From positions 1 to 23,529 of the forward strand of contig JANMZR010000276.1 in assembly GCA_031383555.1 (NCBI GenBank): a stretch of DNA of 23,529 nucleotides, written 5' to 3'. The number at the start of each line of letters is the position of its first letter. Position 1 is the first letter of the stretch. This DNA is from JANMZR01 sp031383555 (GTDB lineage: Bacteria > Bacteroidota > Bacteroidia > Cytophagales > Spirosomataceae). The notes below the pieces were generated by a model. It made no database searches, was not told where the DNA came from, and saw nothing but the letters and a program-made list of their open reading frames with translations. A program made the translations under genes and the position numbers. Below, one piece after another: positions 15,602 through 23,529 of the stretch.

Positions 15602-16381
15602 ATGATTGGAAATCTGGTAAAAATAAAATTCTTTCTAGTTTTTGTTATTACTATTACACCATTTTTTCCGACTTTTTCTCAAGGAGTTTTGGTCGATAGG
15701 AATACCAAAATTGTTACCTCTGATTCCCTTTTCGAAAAAATTGATCCTGCAAGGTATCATTCAATACAAATAATAGATATAAAATTTGGGCAACTTTATT
15801 CCGATGACCGTGGTTTTAGGCGATTATTAAAGTATAATGGATATAATCCAGGGAAGCAAAATTTTTATGATATTGGGTTAAATTATAATTATTTGTTAAA
15901 AAAGTTAAATCTTGGCCTAAAAGCCGACTTTTCTTTTCAAAATACCAATATTTCACCTGCACTTTGGCATGCCAATTGGCAGGCATTAGTAGGTTATGCA
16001 ATAAAAAGAAGGGATAAAACTATAATTACTTTGAATGCTAACTTAGGTGTTCAAACTTCCACCATCAGATTTGGAGCTACCCCACCAGATTTTTTAAGTC
16101 AAATCGACGTCATTCACTCTGCTAGCAAATTATTTCAAAAGGAATTTATTGTTGGCCCAACTATAAACTTTAATAAATTTTTTAATAAAAATCGAACTTA
16201 TCAAGGTTTTACGCTAGGGCTTGAGGCCGGAGTAAATTTTGCACCTTTTAAGCCGGTTTGGAAATATGGCTACAATGATGATGATAATTTGTTTGTTGGT
16301 CAAAAAATAATTGATATGCCTCAAGCTGCAAAACAAACTTATTTTACAACTTTAAAATTTGGCTTTTGGAGTGCTAAATAA
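15602..16381 (+). CDS. Unknown outer-membrane barrel-like protein
   Basis: The 259-residue product has a signal peptide (hydrophobic to about residue 25, FSQG at the end) and then alternating strands with aromatic ends: NFYDIGLNYNYLLKKLNLGLKADF split by short turns, WQALVGYAI, TLNANLGVQTSTIRFG, FIVGPTINFNKFF, FTLGLEAGVNFAPF and a last TLKFGFWSAK. This is the pattern of an 8- to 12-stranded outer-membrane barrel. I do not recognise a named family; it is not an obvious TonB receptor or PorT relative. It stands alone on the plus strand, and its stop is eight bases from the stop of the UbiA-like gene on the other strand, with no clear terminator between. Role unknown. Confidence 0.75.
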   Translation: MIGNLVKIKFFLVFVITITPFFPTFSQGVLVDRNTKIVTSDSLFEKIDPARYHSIQIIDIKFGQLYSDDRGFRRLLKYNGYNPGKQNFYDIGLNYNYLLKKLNLGLKADFSFQNTNISPALWHANWQALVGYAIKRRDKTIITLNANLGVQTSTIRFGATPPDFLSQIDVIHSASKLFQKEFIVGPTINFNKFFNKNRTYQGFTLGLEAGVNFAPFKPVWKYGYNDDDNLFVGQKIIDMPQAAKQTYFTTLKFGFWSAK

Positions 16382-16389
16382 AATGTTTG

Positions 16390-17259
16390 TTAAAGTAATA
16401 GCACAATCATTAATAAAAAAACGCCATCACCTAACCACCGGTAGCGCTCATATTGTATAAAAAACTTCACAAAATCATTCAAAAGCCAAAGTACAGCTGA
16501 CATTACCATTTCAACCAATAATACTTTGGCCAGATAATTATATTCATTTTGAGAGAAGGTATAGGAGCCAAATATGATAATAATTAAAAAAAGGATAGTA
16601 TTAATATTTAAGGAGGACTTTTTTCCAAAAAAATTTGCTAAGTTCTTTGCGTTTGGTAAAGCGATTGATTCATATACCGAGAATAGCAGCAAATTTTGAA
16701 ATACAATTATAAAAAATATAGCCGCTGCAGCCCATTCTTGCCATGAAATGTTAGTCCTAGTAATAAACGCAGTGCCTACAATTCCTAAGGTATAAATTAT
16801 GGCAGTCATTGGTTCTTTGGCAACTAAAAGAAAATTATTTTCGGGGAATTTGTTTACAGCAAACAGATATAAAAGTACAATAACAGCCATTGCTAGCCCC
16901 AGTGTAAGCGTTTTGGCAGGAAGGGTAAAGGCGAAAATCGCAGAAAAAACTGAAAGTATGATAATGATTTCCCAAAGTATTTTCTTGTGCTTATTATGAA
17001 AGATATGCCTTTGAGTATTGCTAATAGCCAAATTTCGCAGGTCAAAAAGCCTATCTGCTGAGTATATCACAAAAACAGCCACACCCAATACTATGGAAGC
17101 AATAAATTCGGTATGGCCGTACCCATCAGGCATTTGCCAAAACACCGTATTACAAATAATAGCACCTACCATTACATCCAAACTTAACCAATGTGCCTGC
17201 TGAAGAAAATCCCGTAAATTATTTTTCAAAATGATAAGAATTATTTGAATCAACTTCAA
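16390..17259 (-). CDS. Polytopic membrane protein resembling UbiA prenyltransferases
   Basis: The product of about 289 residues has roughly nine hydrophobic segments. After the second one comes YSADRLFDLRN (66-76) and then NTQRHIFHNKHKK, which resembles the first Asp-rich motif of UbiA-type prenyltransferases and the basic residues behind it, although only Asp69 and Asp73 remain of the usual three or four acids. A later FFGKKSSLNIN (209-219) sits where the second motif normally ends, but its aspartates are missing. It may be a very diverged or inactive member, and the catalytic assignment is uncertain. The start is TTG at 17259, overlapping the MOSC gene by 41 bases; TTG at 17253 or 17229 is possible and no ATG fits. 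It is the last gene of a tsaD-MOSC-UbiA-like run. Confidence 0.7.
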   Translation of the reverse strand: MKLIQIILIILKNNLRDFLQQAHWLSLDVMVGAIICNTVFWQMPDGYGHTEFIASIVLGVAVFVIYSADRLFDLRNLAISNTQRHIFHNKHKKILWEIIIILSVFSAIFAFTLPAKTLTLGLAMAVIVLLYLFAVNKFPENNFLLVAKEPMTAIIYTLGIVGTAFITRTNISWQEWAAAAIFFIIVFQNLLLFSVYESIALPNAKNLANFFGKKSSLNINTILFLIIIIFGSYTFSQNEYNYLAKVLLVEMVMSAVLWLLNDFVKFFIQYERYRWLGDGVFLLMIVLLL

Positions 17260-18082
17260 TAATATCGCCCAATTTAACTTCAGCTAAATTATTAACTAAT
17301 AAATTTTGCCCAAAATAAACCTTATTTTTTCTGAATTGATAAGTACTTAGGGTTTTCAAAGGTTCTTTTCCTGTTATTGAAGTTTCTTGATTAATTGTAG
17401 TAATAGGGCATCTGGCGCAATTTTTTACGCCAATAAAAGTCGCAACTCCTATGCTAAATTTCCCCCAACTATCTTCATCATGTGCTTTGCCACCTTCAAA
17501 TACAAAATTAGGCCTAAATCTATTCATTGAAATTGGTAATTCCAATTTTGAATTTAATAATTTCAACGATTCATCGCCAATTATTAAAAAAGGATATGCA
17601 TCAGAAAATGAGGTAATATCACTTTCCTCAATTGCATATTTAGGGTCAACTGTTCGCTTAGTTGTGGTTGGTAAATAAACCAGCCTACAATTAGCCTTCA
17701 ATACAACTGATAACCAGCCATTTACTTCATCTTCAATTTCAATAGCCTTCACATTATCATCCCAAATTTGTACATCAACTAGTTTTTGGTCATGTGTTTT
17801 TGAAATTATATATTCAAAATTATTGGTTTTATTATTTTTATGGGAAAATACGATCGACTCCAATTCATTATTATTTTCAATTAAATCAACTGCAATTAAT
17901 GCCATTTCTGGTAATTCACGCTGCGATAAAAAGCGATTATTTTCATCAACAATCATCCAACGACGGTCATACTTTAAGCCTGTTTTTTCGACTATTGATT
18001 GACTCAATTGAATGCCTGATAGTGACTTAACTGGATAAATCCAAATTTCAGATAACACATATTTATTGGCAAATTCTTCCAT
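17219..18082 (-). CDS. MOSC domain protein (YcbX/mARC-like)
   Basis: The 287-residue product has the MOSC N-terminal beta barrel at the start (LSEIWIYPVKSLSGIQL, then YDRRWMIVDENNRFLSQRE) and a MOSC domain in the second half with ISMNRFRPNFVFEGG, HDEDSWGKFSIG and NCARCPITTIN. The Cys-x-x-Cys pair near residues 222-225 holds the position of the conserved molybdenum-ligand cysteine of this family. Relatives such as YcbX and mARC bind molybdenum cofactor and reduce N-hydroxylated compounds, but there is no attached ferredoxin domain here, so an outside electron donor would be needed. The ATG at 18082 is chosen over a TTG one codon upstream. It follows tsaD by 18 bases. Confidence 0.9.
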   Translation of the reverse strand: MEEFANKYVLSEIWIYPVKSLSGIQLSQSIVEKTGLKYDRRWMIVDENNRFLSQRELPEMALIAVDLIENNNELESIVFSHKNNKTNNFEYIISKTHDQKLVDVQIWDDNVKAIEIEDEVNGWLSVVLKANCRLVYLPTTTKRTVDPKYAIEESDITSFSDAYPFLIIGDESLKLLNSKLELPISMNRFRPNFVFEGGKAHDEDSWGKFSIGVATFIGVKNCARCPITTINQETSITGKEPLKTLSTYQFRKNKVYFGQNLLVNNLAEVKLGDIIEVDSNNSYHFEK

Positions 18083-18100
18083 CAATTTTCAAAAATTATA

Positions 18101-19105
18101 TTAATTATTCCATGCCAATCGAGGCTGAGGGCTCACATTATTTTGGCAAAATATACCAGCCTCAGCCTTAAAAAGAGCTGCCATGGCTATCATAGCAGCA
18201 TTGTCAGTACAGTATTCAAATTTTGGTATAAACACTTGCCAATCAAACTCTTTGCCTACTTCTATCAAAGTTTGTCTTAGACCCGAATTAGCCGAAACTC
18301 CGCCAGCGATGGCTATATTTTTAATGTTAAATTGGATGCTTGCCAACTTAACTTTTTTCAATAAAATCTCAATCAGCGAATATTGAATGCTTGCACAAAT
18401 ATCTGCTTTATTTGCCTCAATGAAATTAGAATTTTTACTACTTTCTTTTTGTAAAAAATAGAGAATTGATGTTTTTATCCCTGAAAATGAAAAAGACAAA
18501 TCAGGCATATCAACGAGTGGAAACTTGTACTTTTTGGGGTCGCCATTGGCGGCATATTTATCTATCAAAGGACCACCTGGGTAATCAAAACCTAATAGCT
18601 TGGCAGATTTGTCAAAAGCTTCACCCACAGCATCATCTTGTGTTTCACCAACTATTTCCATTTTTAAGGCCGATTTTACTAATATTATTTGGGTATGGCC
18701 ACCACTTACTGTTAAACATAAAAACGGAAAACTAGGCACTGGCTCTTCAATAAAATGGGCCAAAACATGAGCCTGCATATGATTCACCTCAATAAGTGGA
18801 ATACCCAAACCCAACGCAAACGATTTGGCAAATGAAGTACCCACTAAAAGAGAACCTAAAAGCCCTGGCCCACGAGTAAACGCTATAGCCCCTAACTCAT
18901 TTTTTTGTATATTTGCAATCGAAAGTGCTTCATTTACAACGGCAATAATATGCTTCTGGTGCGCTCGTGAGGCTAATTCGGGTACTACGCCACCCCATTT
19001 CTGATGAATTAACTGGTTGGCAATAATGTTGGAACGAATTTTGCCATCAATAATAACTGCTGCGGACGTGTCGTCACAGCTGGTTTCAATGGCTAATATA
19101 TTCAT
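18101..19105 (-). CDS. tsaD: tRNA threonylcarbamoyladenosine transferase TsaD
   Basis: TsaD moves the threonylcarbamoyl group onto A37 of ANN-decoding tRNAs, working with TsaB and TsaE, and is essential in most bacteria. The 334-residue sequence shows the ASKHA-fold marks: MNILAIETSCDDTSAAVI at the start, the metal-binding HMQAH (109-113), LTVSGGHTQIILV (131-143), DDAVGEAFDKSAKLLG (157-172), FSFSGIKTS (205-213), and IAGGVSANSGLR followed by CTDNAAMIA near the end. Length and motif order are normal. It is the first gene of a run with the MOSC and UbiA-like genes and is divergent from tamB across a 337-base gap, an arrangement I recall in other Bacteroidota. Confidence 0.97.
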   Translation of the reverse strand: MNILAIETSCDDTSAAVIIDGKIRSNIIANQLIHQKWGGVVPELASRAHQKHIIAVVNEALSIANIQKNELGAIAFTRGPGLLGSLLVGTSFAKSFALGLGIPLIEVNHMQAHVLAHFIEEPVPSFPFLCLTVSGGHTQIILVKSALKMEIVGETQDDAVGEAFDKSAKLLGFDYPGGPLIDKYAANGDPKKYKFPLVDMPDLSFSFSGIKTSILYFLQKESSKNSNFIEANKADICASIQYSLIEILLKKVKLASIQFNIKNIAIAGGVSANSGLRQTLIEVGKEFDWQVFIPKFEYCTDNAAMIAMAALFKAEAGIFCQNNVSPQPRLAWNN

Positions 19106-19442
19106 TATTAATTGGTTTGGTCATAATTTTAATCCGTTTTTCATATATTCGGGCTAATTTTTTAATAAATTACATAGATCAAAGTTTTGAATAGATATGG
19201 GTAATTTAAAAAATGAATAACATTCTCAAAACTTAAATTTGTGTTAAAAAAACCAACTAAGTTTTTTAATTTTTTTGGAAATTTTTTACACCAATAGAAT
19301 TATTTTAGTCGGATTTCGTTTAAAAATAGAATACAAAGCTATAAAATTAGCGTTTAATTATTTCAATTTTGGAATAATTGAAAAACAAAAATTGCCTCAA
19401 ATCATCGCAAACATGGTTTTTGGAATTTTAAAATAAATAAAT
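19106..19442. other. Divergent tsaD-tamB intergenic region
   Basis: No credible small gene or RNA is seen in this 337-base AT-rich gap. Two boxes fit the -7 consensus TAnnTTTG: TAGCTTTG on the minus strand at 19341-19334, with a TTG 22 bases upstream at 19366-19364, and TAAATTTG on the plus strand at 19234-19241 without a clear -33 element. Both would leave leaders of about 200 bases, so either the untranslated leaders are long or these matches are chance. An ATG at 19412 in the tamB frame reaches a stop after seven codons. Confidence 0.45.
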
Positions 19443-22400
19443 TTGAAAGCAGTAAAATTCATATTGAGAGCATTGTATTTCAGCTTTTTCTTGCTGGCGA
19501 TACTCTTTGTGCTTGCTGCTGCAGCTGTCCGATTTTCTCCATTTGTTCAGACAAAAATAGCTCAAAAATTTTCTGAAATCGCATCTGAAAAGATGGGGTA
19601 CAATATTAATGTTGGTTCAGCCAAGTTGAAGTGGTTGAATGGCATTACTCTGGGCAATCTTAAAATAAGCAACCCCAAAGGTGGAGATATGATTGATATG
19701 GAAAGCCTCGATGTTAAATTTAATTTGGAAAGTATTCAGGATTCATTGAATTTGAATATCGACTTTGTAAAGCTGTCAAAACCAATTATTTATTATGAAA
19801 TTGACTCACTCACTGGCAAACAAAATATCAATGAGTTTATTGATAAAATAAAGGAACTAACTGCTTCAAAAAAACCAAGAAAGAAAAAGCAGAGAGGTCA
19901 ATTATTTACAATTGACGAGGCTGAAATAGTTAATGGAATATTTCACTATCAGGACCATCAATCAAAATTAAGGGCTGATAAGAATCGGTTCGATGAGACT
20001 CATTTCACCATAAAAAACTTGAATGCGAAAATCTCTAATTTTTTGGCCATTAGGGATACCGTCACATTAATGGCCGATTTGAAAGGTTATGATGTGAAAA
20101 CCGGGCTTGAAATTAAAAGATTAAAAACGGATTTTTTGATTTGTAATAAGTCGATGGTTTTCAATAAACTCTATGCACATTTTGGCAATACAATTATAAA
20201 AGATTACCTGAGGTTTGACTATCGATCACAAAAAGACATGTCAGATTTTTATACGAAAGTTAAAATTACTGCCAACTTTGACTCATCTTATTTTGCTAAT
20301 AAAGATATTGCATTTTTTATTCCTAGCCTCAATTACAAAGATAACTGGCATATCTCTGGTCAAATGAATGGTAAAGTTGAAGCTTTCACTTTGCAAAATG
20401 CAAAAATAAATTTTGGTAAAAACAGCCTTATGAAGGGTAAATTTGAGTTTGTGGGCTTGCCAAATATTGACAAAACTTTCATGAAACTCAACTTTGCTAA
20501 TACTAAAGTGCTGGTTGCAGATCTTAAGCCATATTTAAATGAACAAATCCTTAAAAGTATTGAAAGTTTAGGGCAAATTGTTTTAAATGGAAATTTTACT
20601 GGCACTACAAAAATATTTAAAACCAGCGGGGATATTGAGACTGATTTGGGCAAGGCAACCACCGATCTAAGCATGGTTTTGAATAAAAATTCTAATGAAA
20701 CAGAATACCAAGGCCAATTATTACTTGATAAATTTAAGGTTGGCGAGTTTTTTGGCGATAAGAATATACTCAAAAATATTTCACTTAATGGAAAAATAAG
20801 TGGGGTAGGACTAAATGCTCAAAATGCAGTTTTAGATGTTGATGGTACTATCGATAACCTTGATTATCAAGGTTATAATTATAATAATTTGACCATAAAT
20901 GGAAAATTACAAAGACTATTATTCGAAGGGAATTTAAGTGTGAAGGATAGTAATCTTATTTTCGCCATGAAAGGAATTGTCGATTTGCGGGAGAATAGAG
21001 AAAATTTTAACCTTACGGCTGACCTTAAAAGAGCCAATCTCAAAAAATTGAATATTTCGGAGAAAGATATAAGCCTTAATTCAAATATGAATGTTTCGTT
21101 CAGTGGCACTAATATTGACAATATTTTTGGTTTTGCTAGGTTCAATCACCTAGCATTACGTATTGACGACCGCCATCTTAAAATAGATACCCTGTATGTG
21201 TACTCAGATAAGAAGGATAATATTAGCGATATAATAGTTGACTCTGATTTGTTCCGCTTAAGTTTTAATGGTGATTTTGTGCCTTCAACTGCTATTGCCG
21301 ACCTTCAGCAATTGGCGCTCGAATACAAGGCTTATTTTACCAACAATAAGTACCAACGTGACCAATATTATGCCAATAAACTAACTGATAAGGCTAAAAA
21401 TTACAATATTGATTATTCAATAAATTTAATAAAACCAAAACAACTTCTAGAGTTTATTTACCCTGAGGGGTATATTTCCAACTATACGCCACTTGAGGGG
21501 CGTTTTACCATGGGGAAAACTGTGATGTTAAATTTAACTGGAAAAACTGACACTTTAAGATTTGGCAATTATCAGTTCTTTAACACGGATTTTGATATTA
21601 ATACTTCAAAATTTGTTGATAATCCCGAGGTATTGGCTTCAGGTATTATTAATTCCGAAAAACAAAAAATTTCCATTTTAGCACCAACCGAAAAGCTAAG
21701 TTTCGAAGGTGCTTGGGATAAAAACAAGATCGTATTTAATAGTAGTATAAAACAACAGGAAAGTAGTAATAAAGCCGATTTGAACGGGAATATTATTTTC
21801 ACAGAGTTTGGTTTAGACCTGCAGTTCAAAAATTCAAGTTTTAATTTGCTAAATAATGAATGGAAAATAAATGCCGAAAATACTGTAAATATTACAAGTG
21901 ATGAAGTTTGTTTTAAATATATGACTATTGAAAACAAAAACCAGATTGTAGCCATCAATGGTACTGTTTCAACAGATTCACTAGAAACATTCCGATTGGG
22001 AGCCACTAATTTTAACTTGGCCACTATAGCCCCAATACTTGATTTAGATCTTTCTGGCACCCTCAATGGTGCTGCCTCAATAAACGATGTTCTTGGAAAT
22101 ATGGCCATTGAAGGGAAAATAAGTATTGATAGCTTAGTTTATAAAAAGCTTTGGATTGGCGACCTATCAGGCGAAAGTAGATGGGATAAAGTTGATAAAT
22201 TATTGAACCTCAACTATTATGTAGATCGTGAAAACGGCCATATGATTAATTTGGAGGGTATTTATATTCCCGAATTAAAGGAAAACTCATTGGATTTAAT
22301 AGCAAACCTAAACCAGACAAACCTTAAAGTTGTTGAGCCTTTTACTGATGATTTATTTTCAGAATTTGAAGGCCTAGCAAGTGGTCAAGTTCATATAACT

Positions 22401-23529
22401 GGCACCCCCAATGCGCCGATTTTAGAAGGAGAAATTGCAATAAATAAAGGTAAAACTAAAGTGGATTACCTTAATACTTATATCAATTTTGAAGATAAAG
22501 TTACGTTTGGTAATAATAAAATAATTACTGACAAACTTCGTCTTACTGATAGTGAGGGGCATTTAGGAAGTTTAAAAGGTGGTGTTGAGTACAACAACGG
22601 TTTTTCAAATATGCGTTTGAACTTAAAAGGTAATTTGCAAAATTTCAAAATATTGAATACAACCACTAAAGACAATGACCTTTTTTATGGCACTGCTTAT
22701 GCCACTGGCGACCTTTCAATTACTGGGCCGCTCAACGATATTTTGATTAAAGCCAATGCCTCTACAAATAAGGGTACTAAAATTTATATTCCACTTGATG
22801 GTGCAGCAACTGTTTCAAATTCTGATTTTATAGAATACATTACTACAAAAGAACCCGATAAAAAGGAAGCTGTTTTAGCTGAAAATCAGATTAATATAAA
22901 AAAGGCCAAGTCTAACATTAGTATGGATTTTAACTTAAATGTTACTCCCGAAGCTTATTGTGAGCTCCAACTTGACCGTCAGTCTGGTGATTTGATAAAA
23001 GCTTACGGCAATGCCGACTTGAACCTTAAAGTAAGTTCATTGGGTGATTTTACTTTAACAGGTATTTATCAGTTGGATAAAGGTGAATATTCTTTCAATT
23101 TTGAAACGTTGATAACTAAACAGTTTAAAATTTTGCCTAAAAGTAGAATTATTTGGACAGGCGATCCATTAGAGGCAAATCTTGATATAAAAGCAGAATA
23201 CACTCAGTTTACTTCACTGTCTCCAATATTACCTGTCGACCAATATAATACTGAAAATAGAAGGTTTCCTGTTTCAGTAATATTGAACTTGAAAGATAGA
23301 ATGCTCACCCCAACAGTTACCTATGATATTGAGTTTAAAGACTACCCAAAAACGGCACAGTATGAAAATAATATTTTGGCTTTCAGAAATAGATTGAATA
23401 CCTCAGAGCAGGAAAAAGGCCGACAAGTGGGGAGTATATTACTCACTCAGAGGCTATTATCGCCAACGGATGCATTTAAACTGGAAAACTTTTCGACCAA
23501 CATTAGTGAATATATTTCTTATCAATTTT
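19443..23529 (+). CDS. tamB: TamB-like translocation/assembly module (3' end outside window)
   Basis: The frame is open for 1362 codons to the window edge. A membrane anchor sits at about residues 8-29, followed by a very long series of beta-strand repeats, the groove-like architecture of the TamB/AsmA-like bridge proteins that span the periplasm and serve outer-membrane assembly and lipid transport. The diagnostic C-terminal DUF490 part begins within the window: GEYSFNFETLITKQFKIL from about residue 1214, then IIWTGDPLEANLDIKAEY near 1236-1253. Roughly the last hundred or so residues are missing. The start must be TTG at 19443, since an in-frame stop lies just upstream and the first inner ATG would remove the membrane anchor. 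It has no TamA/BamA-type partner in view. Four antisense frames inside it are shadows. Confidence 0.92.
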   Translation, partial: MKAVKFILRALYFSFFLLAILFVLAAAAVRFSPFVQTKIAQKFSEIASEKMGYNINVGSAKLKWLNGITLGNLKISNPKGGDMIDMESLDVKFNLESIQDSLNLNIDFVKLSKPIIYYEIDSLTGKQNINEFIDKIKELTASKKPRKKKQRGQLFTIDEAEIVNGIFHYQDHQSKLRADKNRFDETHFTIKNLNAKISNFLAIRDTVTLMADLKGYDVKTGLEIKRLKTDFLICNKSMVFNKLYAHFGNTIIKDYLRFDYRSQKDMSDFYTKVKITANFDSSYFANKDIAFFIPSLNYKDNWHISGQMNGKVEAFTLQNAKINFGKNSLMKGKFEFVGLPNIDKTFMKLNFANTKVLVADLKPYLNEQILKSIESLGQIVLNGNFTGTTKIFKTSGDIETDLGKATTDLSMVLNKNSNETEYQGQLLLDKFKVGEFFGDKNILKNISLNGKISGVGLNAQNAVLDVDGTIDNLDYQGYNYNNLTINGKLQRLLFEGNLSVKDSNLIFAMKGIVDLRENRENFNLTADLKRANLKKLNISEKDISLNSNMNVSFSGTNIDNIFGFARFNHLALRIDDRHLKIDTLYVYSDKKDNISDIIVDSDLFRLSFNGDFVPSTAIADLQQLALEYKAYFTNNKYQRDQYYANKLTDKAKNYNIDYSINLIKPKQLLEFIYPEGYISNYTPLEGRFTMGKTVMLNLTGKTDTLRFGNYQFFNTDFDINTSKFVDNPEVLASGIINSEKQKISILAPTEKLSFEGAWDKNKIVFNSSIKQQESSNKADLNGNIIFTEFGLDLQFKNSSFNLLNNEWKINAENTVNITSDEVCFKYMTIENKNQIVAINGTVSTDSLETFRLGATNFNLATIAPILDLDLSGTLNGAASINDVLGNMAIEGKISIDSLVYKKLWIGDLSGESRWDKVDKLLNLNYYVDRENGHMINLEGIYIPELKENSLDLIANLNQTNLKVVEPFTDDLFSEFEGLASGQVHITGTPNAPILEGEIAINKGKTKVDYLNTYINFEDKVTFGNNKIITDKLRLTDSEGHLGSLKGGVEYNNGFSNMRLNLKGNLQNFKILNTTTKDNDLFYGTAYATGDLSITGPLNDILIKANASTNKGTKIYIPLDGAATVSNSDFIEYITTKEPDKKEAVLAENQINIKKAKSNISMDFNLNVTPEAYCELQLDRQSGDLIKAYGNADLNLKVSSLGDFTLTGIYQLDKGEYSFNFETLITKQFKILPKSRIIWTGDPLEANLDIKAEYTQFTSLSPILPVDQYNTENRRFPVSVILNLKDRMLTPTVTYDIEFKDYPKTAQYENNILAFRNRLNTSEQEKGRQVGSILLTQRLLSPTDAFKLENFSTNISEYISYQF

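Noticed and set aside
20360..22675. Four minus-strand frames of 65-178 codons inside tamB (20360-20773, 20879-21145, 21572-22108, 22478-22675)
   Set aside because: They lie antisense to a continuous 1362-codon tamB frame with clear family motifs; their products have no recognisable domains and arise from the strand composition.
1..23529. CRISPR array, tRNA or rRNA genes, insertion sequences
   Set aside because: No regularly spaced repeats, cloverleaf-like sequence, rRNA motifs, transposase frame or terminal inverted repeats were found in any gap.

Overview
The window looks like a chromosomal segment of a Bacteroidota bacterium, most likely of the order Cytophagales. The base composition is AT-rich. 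One secreted protein ends in a Type IX secretion (T9SS) sorting domain. There are PorT-like barrels, a lipoprotein and a TamB homologue, a bacterial geranylgeranylglyceryl phosphate synthase, and several upstream boxes that fit the Bacteroidota -7 promoter consensus TAnnTTTG. I see no insertion sequence, integrase, phage module, CRISPR array, rRNA or tRNA. It reads as ordinary core and envelope chromosome, with a few small unexplained pieces.

Layout. Positions 1-493 are non-coding apart from two terminator hairpins and a possible decayed palindromic repeat. On the minus strand, 4240-494 holds a ten-repeat fibronectin III T9SS cargo protein followed by a small lipoprotein. On the plus strand, 4632-5794 holds lipB (lipoate biosynthesis) and a tightly linked unknown gene, and 6026-7339 holds an MFS transporter preceded by a striking inverted repeat. 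On the minus strand, 8879-7373 carries a holin-like membrane protein, a second small membrane protein and an overlapping GGGP synthase. Next, at 12004-8994, come a DksA-like regulator that has lost its zinc cysteines and a large M14 metallopeptidase, with a terminator-like hairpin buried in the start of the peptidase gene. At 13916-12190 are nuoA and nuoB of respiratory complex I, followed by a PorT-like barrel rather than nuoC. At 14126-15343 is an OmpA-family lipoprotein-less envelope protein on the plus strand. A very small membrane protein not usually called (15525-15358) faces it, and an unknown outer-membrane barrel follows (15602-16381). The minus-strand run 19105-16390 is tsaD, a MOSC protein and a divergent UbiA-like membrane protein. 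Divergent from tsaD, a TamB homologue starts with TTG at 19443 and runs open to the end of the window.

How the genes work together. Much of the window concerns the cell envelope: surface export (T9SS cargo, lipoprotein), outer-membrane assembly (TamB), peptidoglycan anchoring (OmpA), isoprenoid ether lipid chemistry (GGGPS and perhaps the UbiA-like protein) and secreted proteolysis (M14). LipB, NuoA/NuoB and TsaD are housekeeping functions. I did not find a clearly new multi-gene system. The points most worth following up are the GGGPS cassette, the UbiA-like gene in the tsaD operon, the terminator-like hairpin in the M14 gene, the inverted repeat before the MFS gene and the lipB-linked unknown.
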